In this document: positions 8,401-17,192 of the stretch, in pieces
How positions within the stretch are numbered: the first letter of the stretch is position 1
How the letters are laid out: each line of letters opens with the position of its first letter
NCBI GenBank assembly: GCA_002897855.1
Contig: BDTO01000009.1
Location: 1-34,361 of the forward strand
DNA length: 34,361 bases
From: a bacterium BMS3Bbin05
Lineage (GTDB): Bacteria; Nitrospirota; Thermodesulfovibrionia; Thermodesulfovibrionales; BMS3Bbin05
Direction of reading: 5' to 3'
Notes under the pieces: generated by a model
Database searches by the model: none
Told to the model about the DNA's origin: nothing
Seen by the model: the letters and a program-made list of their open reading frames with translations, nothing else
Program-made: the position numbers and the translations under genes

Positions 8401-10173
8401 ATGTCATTGGATCCAACCAGGCATGCTGACTGGGAAATTGCAGAGGCGGCGGAAAAGAATATGAAGACGGCAAAGCAACTTGCCGATGAACTCGGGATTC
8501 TTGATGAGGAACTTCTTCCGCAGGGGCATTATATTGCAAAGGTTGACTACGCAAAAGTCCTTGAACGTCTGAAGGACAAGCCGGACGGAAAATTTATCGA
8601 AGTAACTGCCATTACACCTACCCCTTTCGGAGAGGGGAAATCTACTACCACGATGGGCCTGCTTCAGGGGATAGGAAAGAGGGGCAAAAAGGTTACAGCC
8701 TGTATACGTCAGCCCTCCGGTGGCCCCACGATGAACATAAAGGGATCTGCAGCGGGCGGCGGTCTTTCGCAGTGTATTCCGCTTACGGAGTTTTCTCTTG
8801 GCCTTACCGGTGATATCAATGCGGTCATGAATGCCCATAACCTTGCCATGGTCGCCCTTACGTCAAGGTTGCAGCATGAGTTTAATTACAATGACGAGCA
8901 ACTGGCGAAGAGAAAGCTGAAGCGTCTTAACATAAATCCCAGAAATGTCGAAATGGGCTGGATTATAGATTACTGTGCCCAGGCATTAAGACACATCATC
9001 ATTGGAATAGGCGGAAAGATGGATGGTTTCATGATGCCTTCCAAGTTCGGCATTGCAGTGTCTTCCGAGGTTATGGCGATACTTTCCATTTTCAGTGACC
9101 TGGCTGATTTCAGAAAGAGAATAGGTGGTATTGTCGTCGCATACGACAAGCAGGGTAATCCGGTTACAACCGAGGACCTTGAGGTTGCAGGTGCAATGAC
9201 TGCATGGATGCGTGACGCCATCAACCCCAATATGCTCCAGTCTATCGAAGGCCAGCCATGCTTTGTTCATGCCGGGCCTTTTGCCAATATTGCAGTTGGA
9301 CAGTCATCTATCGTTGCGGACAAGATATCCCTGAAGCTTTCCGATTATCACATTACCGAGTCGGGTTTTGGCGCTGATATCGGTTTCGAGAAGTTCTGGA
9401 ATGTGAAATGCAGGTATTCGGGCAATGTTCCAAATGTCTCGGTTATCACTGCTACCATCCGGGCGCTGAAACATCATGGTGTTAATGCAGGCGCACCTCC
9501 TGTCGTGCCGGGCAGACCAATCCCGAAGGAATATTATGAGGAGAACCTCAAGTGGCTTGAGAGTGGTATGGCAAATGCAGTTCATCATATCAATACAGTC
9601 AAGAAGGCAGGGATCAATCCTGTTGTATGTATTAACCAGTTCTATACGGATACGAATGAGGAGATTAAACTGACCAAGAAGATGTGTGAGGCGGCGGGTG
9701 CACGTGTAGCCGTATCCAAGCACTGGCTCGAGGGCGGAGATGGTGCGCTTGAGTTCGCAGATGCCGTGCTTGATGCATGCAATGACAGTGTTGAGTTCAA
9801 ATTCCTCTATGATATGGATACACCTCTGCGCAAGCGTATTGAGCTTATTGCCAAAGAGGTCTATGGCGCGGATGGAGTCAGCTATTCTGCAGAAGCGGCT
9901 GCAAAAGCGGAAAAATTTGAGAGTGATCCAAAGTTTAAGAATTATACGACCATGATGGTTAAAACCCACCTCTCTCTTTCACACGACCCGACCCTCAAGG
10001 GTGTACCAAAGGACTGGACTCTGCACATCCGTGATTTCCTGACATATTCCGGCGCCAGGTTTATCTGTCCTGTTGCCGGGAATATAAGTCTGATGCCCGG
10101 TACGGGTTCAGACCCGGCATTCAGAAGGGTTGATGTTGATACAAAAACGGGAAGAGTTCAAGGATTGTTTTAA
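8401..10173 (+). CDS. fhs: Formate-tetrahydrofolate ligase
   Basis: This 590-aa enzyme makes 10-formyl-THF from formate, THF and ATP in the cytoplasm, the second step of the methyl branch of the Wood-Ljungdahl pathway. The P-loop [11 protein letters not shown] (about 72-82) is the family signature. [20 protein letters not shown] and later [13 protein letters not shown] and [14 protein letters not shown] are typical of the family. I chose ATG 8401 because AGGAGG (8387-8392) lies 8 nt upstream; the in-frame TTG at 8395 is too close to it. Formate dehydrogenase upstream would supply the formate by reducing CO2. A strong intrinsic terminator follows at 10221-10245. The length is slightly above the common 555-560 aa, with a longer N-terminus. 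Confidence 0.97.
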   Translation: MSLDPTRHADWEIAEAAEKNMKTAKQLADELGILDEELLPQGHYIAKVDYAKVLERLKDKPDGKFIEVTAITPTPFGEGKSTTTMGLLQGIGKRGKKVTACIRQPSGGPTMNIKGSAAGGGLSQCIPLTEFSLGLTGDINAVMNAHNLAMVALTSRLQHEFNYNDEQLAKRKLKRLNINPRNVEMGWIIDYCAQALRHIIIGIGGKMDGFMMPSKFGIAVSSEVMAILSIFSDLADFRKRIGGIVVAYDKQGNPVTTEDLEVAGAMTAWMRDAINPNMLQSIEGQPCFVHAGPFANIAVGQSSIVADKISLKLSDYHITESGFGADIGFEKFWNVKCRYSGNVPNVSVITATIRALKHHGVNAGAPPVVPGRPIPKEYYEENLKWLESGMANAVHHINTVKKAGINPVVCINQFYTDTNEEIKLTKKMCEAAGARVAVSKHWLEGGDGALEFADAVLDACNDSVEFKFLYDMDTPLRKRIELIAKEVYGADGVSYSAEAAAKAEKFESDPKFKNYTTMMVKTHLSLSHDPTLKGVPKDWTLHIRDFLTYSGARFICPVAGNISLMPGTGSDPAFRRVDVDTKTGRVQGLF

Positions 10174-10220
10174 GTCAAGACATATAACATATTGATAATA
10201 AATCATTAATAATATGATAG

Positions 10221-10245
10221 CGGGGCTTGATTGCCCCGTTTTTTT
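10221..10245 (+). terminator. Rho-independent terminator after fhs
   Basis: A perfect 6-bp stem CGGGGC (10221-10226) / GCCCCG (10233-10238) with loop TTGATT is followed by seven Ts (10239-10245). It lies 48 nt after the fhs stop codon and ends the C1 block. Confidence 0.92.
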
Positions 10246-10327
10246 CAACATTTCGGGTGATGTATATGTTAATATGGCATATGTATTCAGGTATGTCCGG
10301 CAAGAAATAAACTGGAGAAACGGAGCG

Positions 10328-10885
10328 ATGTCCGGCAGGAAAGAAATGTTGAATATTAAGGTATCGGTTCTTCTGATTATAGTAATTATCTTGGCGGCCG
10401 GTCTGCTTTTATTATTTTACGGAAAAAGATATCCTATCGGGGAGAATGAAGCCGGCGTAGTGGTCAGTATGGGAGGGAGTTACAGCATTTATGAATCGGG
10501 TGAGAAGCCGTTTGTCATTCCTCTTTTTGAGAAGTTGTACCTGATTTCAGGCGAACCGGTTGTCCTGTCTTTTGTTGATGATGATGGCCTGAAGGTCAGA
10601 ACAAAAGGGGGGAAAGATTTAAACATAGGGAGCCAGGTAACTTATGATATATCGGATATTCGAAAGGCTGTTGAAAGTTACGGTTTTTCCGACATTAATG
10701 CGAAGATCCGAAAACAGCTTAAGGAGTATATCTCAGAATTGCTTACTAAAGGATTTTCAGAGGCGGGAAGTATTGAAGACAGTGGAAGGCGTGTGTCTGT
10801 AATGGCCGAGACTCACATAAGTCTCATTGAAAAAATGAAAAAATACGGCATTAATGTCAGCAGCTTTCGGATAGGATATGAATAG
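10328..10885 (+). CDS. SPFH/Band 7-like membrane-anchored protein
   Basis: This 185-aa protein has one N-terminal transmembrane helix (VSVLLIIVIILAAGLLLLFY), then a compact domain beginning RYPIGENEAGVVVSMGG and IYESGEKPFVIPLFEKLYLI. That pattern resembles the start of SPFH (HflK/HflC, prohibitin) domains, in which a G-x-x-G-V-V strand precedes EPGxHFxxP. It is much shorter than HflK/C and lacks the long coiled coil. The frame is open from 10214, but that start lies inside the terminator stem region, so I chose ATG 10328 with GGAG at 10314-10317; ATG 10346 is an alternative. The beta-propeller gene follows after 44 nt and is probably co-transcribed. Function unknown. Confidence 0.7.
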   Translation: MSGRKEMLNIKVSVLLIIVIILAAGLLLLFYGKRYPIGENEAGVVVSMGGSYSIYESGEKPFVIPLFEKLYLISGEPVVLSFVDDDGLKVRTKGGKDLNIGSQVTYDISDIRKAVESYGFSDINAKIRKQLKEYISELLTKGFSEAGSIEDSGRRVSVMAETHISLIEKMKKYGINVSSFRIGYE

Positions 10886-10929
10886 AACATCTTTAAAGAA
10901 TTGTATATAAAGAAACAGGGGGATTGTCG

Positions 10930-11988
10930 ATGATAAGGATTTGTATGAATCTTCTTGCAATTGTTTTTTTATTTCTATTATCCTGCAGCACGGGGGGGGA
11001 TCAGCCGGAATATCAACCGCCTTCTTTTAAGGGCATTGTCTATGTCCAACCTGTAAAGGCTGATCATGTAGCTGTACTGAATCTGGCGAATGCTGAGACA
11101 GGCAGGATCGGCGCCGGGAAGAGTTTAGGCTCCATTTCTCTCTCTAAAAGCGGCAATGCCCTTGATCTGTTCAGTGTTTCAGGCAGTGTCCGCAGGATCG
11201 ATTTTGTCAAGCACTCCCGGTCGAAGTGGCGCAAGGTCTTTAGAAAACCATGCAGTACGGCGACGGCCGGCACAGGTGAGATTCTGGTAACGGACAGTAG
11301 GCGTCGGAGGTTGTATTCATATTTACCCGGTAATATTAAGGCGCATAAGGAAATGAAGATAGCAAGGGGGACATGCGGCGTGTCCGTAAGTCGTGACGGG
11401 AAAGAGATTTACCTTGTAAACAGGCTTACATCCTCCATCCGGATTATACGGAAGGACGGATTTGAGTTATTGACTGATATACGGTCAGCGGGCAATTCTA
11501 TTCATAAGGCGCTGATTGCCCCTTCCGGGACTGAATTGTGGGTAGCTGAAGGTAATGAATTCAGGAAGGGGAAACCTTATGGCGTAGGTTTTGCGAAGGT
11601 GGATGCCCGGCCCGGCGGCATAAACATCGTGAGCATTCGTAGCGGAAAAGTTGAAGACTTCATAATCGTTGGCGGGAATGTGGTGGACCTGGCCTTTTCC
11701 GGTGACGGCAGATATGCATTTGCACTCTCGAGCCAGATGCCGGAGTATGACGAGGCCTCGCTTACGGTCATAAATGTAAAGAAAAGGCGAGTCATAAAGA
11801 ACTATGCCCTTTGCAAGACCTGTCATGTATGGAAGGGTGTGGATATTCCCGGCGCTAAGGCGTTTGTAAGCTCTATGCAGGTCGATGAGAAGTCTCGTCC
11901 GGAGAAGATTACTGCTTCAATGGATATGCCTTTTTTCAGCAGCCGGATTTCAGGCAACAGCCTTATTGAACCTTCAAGTATTAAATAG
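10930..11988 (+). CDS. Lipoprotein beta-propeller with C-terminal CxxCH motif
   Basis: This 352-aa protein has a signal peptide ending in a lipobox-like LLSC, so it is probably lipid-anchored and faces the periplasm. The body is a YncE/cytochrome-d1-like beta-propeller with repeated units such as VAVLNLANAETGRI, ISLSKSGNALDLFSV and DLAFSGDGRYAFAL. Near the end, C295-K-T-C-H299 is a CxxCH sequence of the heme-c type. It is a paralogue of the protein at 22913-23902, which has CKKCH in the aligned place and shares GNEFRKGKPYGVGFA-like stretches. ATG 10930 has a GGGGG Shine-Dalgarno 7 nt upstream; TTG 10924 is too close. The stop codon touches the repeat starting at 11990. Ligand and role are unknown; electron transfer or metal sensing is inference. 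Confidence 0.82.
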   Translation: MIRICMNLLAIVFLFLLSCSTGGDQPEYQPPSFKGIVYVQPVKADHVAVLNLANAETGRIGAGKSLGSISLSKSGNALDLFSVSGSVRRIDFVKHSRSKWRKVFRKPCSTATAGTGEILVTDSRRRRLYSYLPGNIKAHKEMKIARGTCGVSVSRDGKEIYLVNRLTSSIRIIRKDGFELLTDIRSAGNSIHKALIAPSGTELWVAEGNEFRKGKPYGVGFAKVDARPGGINIVSIRSGKVEDFIIVGGNVVDLAFSGDGRYAFALSSQMPEYDEASLTVINVKKRRVIKNYALCKTCHVWKGVDIPGAKAFVSSMQVDEKSRPEKITASMDMPFFSSRISGNSLIEPSSIK

Positions 11989-11989
11989 T

Positions 11990-12126
11990 GTCTGTGTATA
12001 AATTGCCGTTTTTTATTTTTGTCATGCCCGAAATCTGTAATCGGGCATCCGGAACTTATTGAAAAGAATAGATTCCCCGACTAAGTCGGGAAATGACAGA
12101 TAGAGAGACTTACTTTATACACAGAC
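11990..12126. mobile_element. MITE-like element (GTCTGTGTATAAA ends), copy A
   Basis: The element is bounded by perfect 13-bp inverted repeats GTCTGTGTATAAA (11990-12002) and its complement (12114-12126). Inside are two palindromes (TGCCCGAAATCTGTAATCGGGCA and CCCGACTAAGTCGGG). It is the reverse complement of copy C (32911-33046) over nearly its whole length, and copy B is at 21150. It sits between convergent genes, so its hairpins may terminate transcription. No ORF is present. Confidence 0.85.
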
Positions 12127-12159
12127 TCTGAATAGACAGTAATATCCGGGCGAGGTATT

Positions 12160-13869
12160 TCATTTTTCCCCGGCTCTGACCGCATAGTAAGGTTCCATCG
12201 TAGCCGCTCTCAGGGAGGGATAGAAACCCGAGACTATGCCCACCATAATGGAAACCAGAGAGGTTATTACAATGACATTGAAGATTACTCCTGGAGACGG
12301 CCATATGTAAAGTAAGTCAAGGGAGGCCATTATACTGTTTTTAAAGATCAGTATAAGGCTCCCGCCAAAGAGAATGCCGAATATCCCTCCTATTCCGGAA
12401 AGGATGATTGCTTCCGTGATTACCAAACGAAATATATCTGATTTTCTGGCTCCCATTGCCCGGAAGAGGCCGATCTCTCTTAATCTTTCAGTGACAATCA
12501 TGCTGAAGACTACGCTGAGGATGATAGTCCCCATTGCAAGAAGTATGATGACAGGCAGCAGGAAGGCACTCAGCATTGATGACAGGTGCCTCTTTACGGA
12601 TAAAGTGGATTCCCTTACATTAATGACGCCGATGCCATTGAACTTCTTTATGATCTTTTTCGAAAGTGCCTTTACATCAACATTGTTTTTTGCCTTTATA
12701 AAGATTGCGGAAATACCGTTCGGATCTATATCCTTTATTTTAATTTTATTTTCTTTGCCCGCCGGAAACAGATTGGCGAACGATAAGTCAAGCACTTCCT
12801 GCCTGGTTGGAATCTTGTGAAATTTTTCTCTCTTTTTCAGGTCTGAAAGCAGTTTTCTTGCGCCTTTCATTGGAATAAAGGCGGAATTGTCAAAGTATCC
12901 GAGACCGGTGGGATCGAGACTCGCTGCTACCTTAAGTTTCCTTCCGAAGAGGTCTATGTACTGGCCGGGATAGAACTTGACCAGCTTGCCTACGACTATG
13001 TCGAATGGGCCCTGATTCCCTTTCAGTGCGTACTTTATCCATGGACCAACTGTAAAATCAGTCTCCGGGTCATAGGCTATTATGAGTATGCTCTCCGCTA
13101 CACAGCAAACCTTGTATGAGAACGGCTGAACATATAGCTGCGGCGAGATCTTTTCTATCTGAGGTAATGCCTTTAGGCCATCGAGGATGTCCCTTTTTAA
13201 ATAGAAAATAGTCGGGCCGCCACTTAGTAAAACCGCTTGTGCGGCCTTCTTCTCATTTTCGGGAACTACCATGAGATCGGCGCCAAGCCTGCCTGCGCCA
13301 ATCTCAAGTGTACTCTCAATGCTCTTTGACAGAAATATATCTGAAAAAAAGGCTCCGATGACAATCGTCAGGCTCAATATGAGGGCCAGCGAACGAAATC
13401 GCCTTCTTTTAAGATTTGAGTATGCAAGTGTAAGAGTTGTTATCCTGAGTGGCTTGGCTGCCTTCCTTGCAAGGACGAAATGCAGGATAGATAGTATGAT
13501 CACTACGATTGATAATATGAGAATTATCTCCCGGGTATAAAGATGGGATCTTATTGATTCTGTCTGCCCCAGGATTATTATGGGGTCTTTACTCTGTGTA
13601 TAGAAACTGACGGGCCTCAGTACGATTGCCTGGATGATGCCGAGAAAACCGGCTAATGCGGCTATTATTACCGGCTTTTTGTATTTTAATGAGGAGATGC
13701 CCGCGATAATCGTCAGGATGCCGATATAAAGCTCCGGATGGTACCAGATGCTGCACTCGGACAGAAGCATTGCCCCTCTGCCACCCTTGATGTATTCGAG
13801 GGGCATGACAAAGTGTGGAAGGAGTATGTATAAAATACCTGTTATAATGATAGCAAGTCCTGTTAACAT
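12160..13869 (-). CDS. DUF4418-like domain fused to FtsX/MacB-type ABC permease
   Basis: This 569-aa inner-membrane protein begins with four transmembrane segments (about 1-135) resembling DUF4418 (ITGILYILLPHFVMPLE, a Cys at 39). An FtsX-like permease follows: a first TM near 155-180, a large extracytoplasmic MacB-type domain (about 180-420), and three C-terminal TMs with FRAMGARKSDIFRLVITEA between them. The extracytoplasmic domain carries a vicinal C255-C256 (SYKVCCVAES) followed by IIAYDPETDFTVGPW, the same place where the paralogues at 17193 and 21294 have CC. No ATPase is fused; the partner may be the LolD-like protein at 15192-15869. Likely an export or energy-transducing ABC system acting on a periplasmic substrate. 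The substrate is unknown; metal or heme is a guess from neighbours. Confidence 0.85.
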   Translation of the reverse strand: MLTGLAIIITGILYILLPHFVMPLEYIKGGRGAMLLSECSIWYHPELYIGILTIIAGISSLKYKKPVIIAALAGFLGIIQAIVLRPVSFYTQSKDPIIILGQTESIRSHLYTREIILILSIVVIILSILHFVLARKAAKPLRITTLTLAYSNLKRRRFRSLALILSLTIVIGAFFSDIFLSKSIESTLEIGAGRLGADLMVVPENEKKAAQAVLLSGGPTIFYLKRDILDGLKALPQIEKISPQLYVQPFSYKVCCVAESILIIAYDPETDFTVGPWIKYALKGNQGPFDIVVGKLVKFYPGQYIDLFGRKLKVAASLDPTGLGYFDNSAFIPMKGARKLLSDLKKREKFHKIPTRQEVLDLSFANLFPAGKENKIKIKDIDPNGISAIFIKAKNNVDVKALSKKIIKKFNGIGVINVRESTLSVKRHLSSMLSAFLLPVIILLAMGTIILSVVFSMIVTERLREIGLFRAMGARKSDIFRLVITEAIILSGIGGIFGILFGGSLILIFKNSIMASLDLLYIWPSPGVIFNVIVITSLVSIMVGIVSGFYPSLRAATMEPYYAVRAGEK

Positions 13870-13990
13870 GACAATTCTCTTAAGCTCCCGGATTAGCGCC
13901 TTAATTTATTATAAAAGAATATCATTTTTATTATACCTCTCATATCTGTCCAAGATAAATATCGGGGAAAGACGGAACACCTCATGACGA

Positions 13991-14031
13991 ACCGTTCAAG
14001 CCGTTTGAACGGTTGAAACGGCTTGAACGGT
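13991..14031. repeat. Perfect 15-bp inverted repeat between minus-strand genes
   Basis: ACCGTTCAAGCCGTT (13991-14005) and AACGGCTTGAACGGT (14017-14031) pair perfectly around an 11-nt loop. The left half also contains an inner 8-bp hairpin (CCGTTCAA/TTGAACGG, 13992-14012), so two mutually exclusive folds are possible. No clear T-tract follows on either strand, so it is not a textbook terminator. It lies in the 284-bp gap (13870-14153) between the membrane protein gene and the fused permease; nothing else is seen in that gap. Confidence 0.8.
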
Positions 14032-14153
14032 ATTTAACAAGGTGTTGTTTTTGTATTTTTTCGGCATTCCGTCTCCTTCCGTAGAGGGAGGTACGGTTAT
14101 CCCGGACAGCAATGTATCCCTGTATTTTTTTCAAAAATTGCATTATGATGATT

Positions 14154-15161
14154 TCAGTAGCCCTCGAGTGTGAAGGAGGAAAATATCATTGGATAAATGC
14201 AAATCAGGGCAAAGATCGTGATGAGAGCGATGGATGTGATCGTCCATTTTCTCTGGAGATTATTAATCTGTATTGTCAATAGCCTGCTCTTCTTCAGTCC
14301 CTCGCCGACGCCCGTTAATATGCCGAAAACGGTTCCCCCGAACAGGGAGATATAAAGAGGATAGCCGATGTAGTTGTAATGTCCCTGAAGTATGTCAAAG
14401 GGGCAGTGATGTGTGGGTATCTCATAGAAATAGAGTGATATGAAGCTTATTATTGAGGCTAACGAAATGATAAAGAGCACGATTGCCATAAGACCTGTCA
14501 GATATTTAATAAAGCCTTTGGAGGAAAAAAGCGAAACGCAGGCAATGAAGACATAGATGAATATGGATGAAAAGAAAATATATTCCATCGGATGGGTCGG
14601 AAGTCCTGAAAGGCCGCCCGCCATGCCCCCGCCTTCTTTACTGAAGAGTGAGCCGCAACATGAGGTTATGATATTGGGTTTCAGGCCCAGAAAATACCTG
14701 AACTGAAGATAGATGTCCGAGAATAAAAAGGGTGTTATACAGAGAAGAAGAATGAACTTCTTTTTGACTAAGGGGGAATCCTCTGTCCTCTGGTCAATAT
14801 AATTGACGGCTATCCATATTGAAGCCAGAAAGAATATTGATATCTTCATATAAAGGGCATACCATCCGACCGGGTTTGCATTCAGGGACCCTGTTGCGCA
14901 CATGGCCCCTGTAAAAAGACGGTGCATGCCGTCCACTGTGTAGATAAACAGCAGAGTTGAGAGAATGGAAAATGCAAGGACAAAGCTCATAATCGTGGAG
15001 ACGAGATACGTCTTTCTTTCGAGGGAAAGCTGTTCTTCGGTGCTGCTGTTTGCGTTCCATCTCATTATGATGACAAGACCGATGTAAGAGCTGTATATCA
15101 GCAATGCCACTTCGATCAGCGCACCTGTAAGAAGTGCGATTATTCCGGGATGGAGAATCAT
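14154..15161 (-). CDS. Multi-pass membrane protein of unknown function
   Basis: This 335-aa protein has about eight or nine hydrophobic segments and no domain I can name. Notable polar elements between helices are MCATGSLNANPVGWYALYMK, a vicinal Cys pair in NIITSCCGSLF (about 168-169), a Gly-rich loop with THPMEY, and THHCPFDILQGHYNYIGYPLY near the C-terminus. Conserved-looking Cys and His on loops suggest metal, heme or thiol chemistry, but that is inference. It follows the LolD-like ATPase by about 30 nt on the same strand, so it belongs to that ABC module. The frame is open from a TTG at 15167; the ATG at 15161 is preferred. No strong Shine-Dalgarno is seen. Confidence 0.8.
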   Translation of the reverse strand: MILHPGIIALLTGALIEVALLIYSSYIGLVIIMRWNANSSTEEQLSLERKTYLVSTIMSFVLAFSILSTLLFIYTVDGMHRLFTGAMCATGSLNANPVGWYALYMKISIFFLASIWIAVNYIDQRTEDSPLVKKKFILLLCITPFLFSDIYLQFRYFLGLKPNIITSCCGSLFSKEGGGMAGGLSGLPTHPMEYIFFSSIFIYVFIACVSLFSSKGFIKYLTGLMAIVLFIISLASIISFISLYFYEIPTHHCPFDILQGHYNYIGYPLYISLFGGTVFGILTGVGEGLKKSRLLTIQINNLQRKWTITSIALITIFALICIYPMIFSSFTLEGY

Positions 15162-15191
15162 GGGCAACGATTATTTGTCAAATTTTCCATT

Positions 15192-15869
15192 TTAGATTAT
15201 CTTCCCATCCCTCATCTCTATCATCCTGTCGATAAAATCTCTCTCATAAATCAGGGGATCGTGTGTTGCAATTACTATAGTTTTCCCTTCTTCTTTCAGA
15301 AGTTTCATTATGTTTATGAGATCTCCTGAAAGTTTTGTATCGAGGTGAGCGGTAGGCTCATCGGCAAGGATGATATCAGGATTATTGATCAATGCCCTTG
15401 CTATTGCCACCCTCTGTTGTTCCCCTCCGGACAGGCCCTGCACGGGAAAGTGCTTTCTGTGAGTAATTCCGAGTTTATCCATTATATTCTCCGCTCTCTT
15501 TTTTAATTCAGGAAATCCGCTGCCTGTGGGGTAGAGAGGGAGCATGATATTTTCCTTTACACTGATCCCGTTGATAAGATTGAGCTGCTGAAAGATAAAA
15601 CCAAAGGTATTGCGCCTTATAAGGTTCAGGAATCTTTCGGGAAGCTTTGCTACATCTTTCCCCTTTACAATGATTTTCCCGGATGTGGGCCTGTTCATGC
15701 ATCCGACGAGGCTCAGGAGGGAGGTCTTCCCGGAGCCGCTCGGTCCTTTCAGAACAACAGTCTCTCCTTTACTGATCTCCATGGAGACATCCCTGACTGG
15801 CCGGACCTCATTCGGCCTTCCCCTGTTGAGCACCTTTGTGACATTCTCTGTTTTAATTATAGTATTCAT
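15192..15869 (-). CDS. LolD/MacB-type ABC transporter ATPase
   Basis: This 225-aa ATPase powers the adjacent FtsX-type permeases. Walker A is GPSGSGKTSLL, the Q-loop is in FIFQQLNL, the signature is LSGGEQQRVAIARAL, Walker B is [12 protein letters not shown] and the H-loop is VIATHD. The length and the N-terminal form (KTENVTKVLNRG) match the LolD/FtsE/MacB group. It lies downstream of two permease genes (17193-18413, 15960-17126) and upstream of the membrane protein at 14154. A small inverted repeat (15881-15946) separates it from the permease. Shine-Dalgarno is weak. Confidence 0.94.
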   Translation of the reverse strand: MNTIIKTENVTKVLNRGRPNEVRPVRDVSMEISKGETVVLKGPSGSGKTSLLSLVGCMNRPTSGKIIVKGKDVAKLPERFLNLIRRNTFGFIFQQLNLINGISVKENIMLPLYPTGSGFPELKKRAENIMDKLGITHRKHFPVQGLSGGEQQRVAIARALINNPDIILADEPTAHLDTKLSGDLINIMKLLKEEGKTIVIATHDPLIYERDFIDRMIEMRDGKII

Positions 15870-15880
15870 AAATATTTAAT

Positions 15881-15946
15881 CAGCCGTAGATTTACACGGA
15901 TATTGATAATGATTTTTTAAATAATATCCGCATAAATCCGTGGCTG
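15881..15946. repeat. Imperfect inverted repeat between permease and ATPase genes
   Basis: The left arm CAGCCGTAGATTTACACGG (from 15881) pairs imperfectly with the right arm ending CCGTGGCTG (15946); the arms are about 24 nt each around an AT-rich loop. Repeats built on AATCCGTGGCTG are common between genes in many bacteria. It lies inside a likely operon and could modulate the ATPase level. Confidence 0.65.
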
Positions 15947-15959
15947 TATATATTATCCT

Positions 15960-17126
15960 TCACCCCCTCATTATCACATCGGGATCGGTTATGGATGCCT
16001 TCCATGAAGGCACTATTGTTGCCGCCATGTAGGGGATTACAGTCAGAAAGAGCAACACTGCTATCTGGTATGGGTTGATATAGGGCATAAGATGGAAATC
16101 GGGATAAATGACCGACCATCCCTTCAGAGCAGGTGAAAATATTGAAGCTCCAAAGAAGAAAATATGAATATATCCCCCGATGAGACCCGTCAAAAACGAT
16201 AAAGAGGAAATTACGAATCCCTCCCAGAACTTCAATTCCATAATATCCGATGTCTCCCATCCTATAGCCTTTAATATTCCGATCTCTTTTTTTTCTTCAG
16301 CATTCATGGCGGTTGCCTTGTCCCATGCGAGTATGACGAAGGCAAGCAATGCCCCTGCGAACATTGTGAGAACGAGGCCGCTTCTCCAGTCGAAGAGCGT
16401 ATCATACGTTCTCAGTATCTCTTTTTTCGTAATAGGTCTTGTATCGGGGAAAAGGGCTTTAATCCTGGCTGCAACATTATTAATCTCCGAGGGATTATAT
16501 ACCTGGACTACGATATCCGTAAAGATATTATTCTCAATACCGAACAGTGACTTGAAATCTTCAGGGTTGATTATGATGAGATCGTTGGTTATTATATTCG
16601 AGTCGGCGCCGAATATGCCCTTAATCCTGAAACTGTGAAATTTTCCATCGGCGCCCTTTATCGGTATCCTGTCGCCGATTTCTGCAAACCGGGCCTGAGA
16701 TATCCCTTTGCCGATCACACATACTCCGCTTTCTCCATGCCGTATGAATTTACCCTTCAGAACATTGATTGAATTCTTAATGCCTCTGAATGTGCCGAGT
16801 ACGGTATAGTTGCCGCCGGTAGATATATCATAGTAATAACCCCAAAGCCGTGGAATAACTTTTCCCACCCCGGGAACCTCCCGGATTTTTTTTGTGTAAG
16901 AGAGTGGTATAAAGTCATGCCTGCCCGCCCTGATTTTCTGAATGATGAGTTCCGGAGCGCCCTTCAGGATGGCAAAGGCTTCACGCTTGAATGAATATGT
17001 AAGAAGGAGGATCGATGACAGCGTCATCACAATGAGAGTGAAGACCATTATTATCCCGAGGTTTTTATATTTTCGTCTCCATAACGAAGATAGCGCAAAT
17101 TCAAGTATTTTTATGTGCTTCCCCAT
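15960..17126 (-). CDS. FtsX-like ABC permease
   Basis: This 388-aa permease has an N-terminal TM (LGIIMVFTLIVMTLSSILLL), an extracytoplasmic domain of about 200 residues (starting RAGRHDFIPLSYTKKIREVPGV), and three C-terminal TMs with ILKAIGWETSDIMELKFWEG between the first two. It is the more divergent permease of its module and lacks the vicinal Cys pair of the neighbouring permease at 17193-18413, so the two probably form a heterodimer driven by the ATPase at 15192. AAGGAG lies about 10 nt before the ATG at 17126. The substrate cannot be read from the sequence. Confidence 0.88.
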   Translation of the reverse strand: MGKHIKILEFALSSLWRRKYKNLGIIMVFTLIVMTLSSILLLTYSFKREAFAILKGAPELIIQKIRAGRHDFIPLSYTKKIREVPGVGKVIPRLWGYYYDISTGGNYTVLGTFRGIKNSINVLKGKFIRHGESGVCVIGKGISQARFAEIGDRIPIKGADGKFHSFRIKGIFGADSNIITNDLIIINPEDFKSLFGIENNIFTDIVVQVYNPSEINNVAARIKALFPDTRPITKKEILRTYDTLFDWRSGLVLTMFAGALLAFVILAWDKATAMNAEEKKEIGILKAIGWETSDIMELKFWEGFVISSLSFLTGLIGGYIHIFFFGASIFSPALKGWSVIYPDFHLMPYINPYQIAVLLFLTVIPYMAATIVPSWKASITDPDVIMRG

Positions 17127-17192
17127 CCTGTCTGTACTCCTTTGTTTGTCCCTGAATTTCTGACGGCAAGGATGAAGCTTGCCTTCGGATTT

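Noticed and set aside
9304-9969. 221-aa antisense reading frame inside fhs
   Set aside because: It lies wholly opposite a highly conserved enzyme gene and shows no recognisable motif or Shine-Dalgarno.
10214-10327. N-terminal extension of the SPFH-like protein
   Set aside because: The extension would be encoded within the fhs terminator hairpin and has no ribosome binding site; ATG 10328 is better placed.
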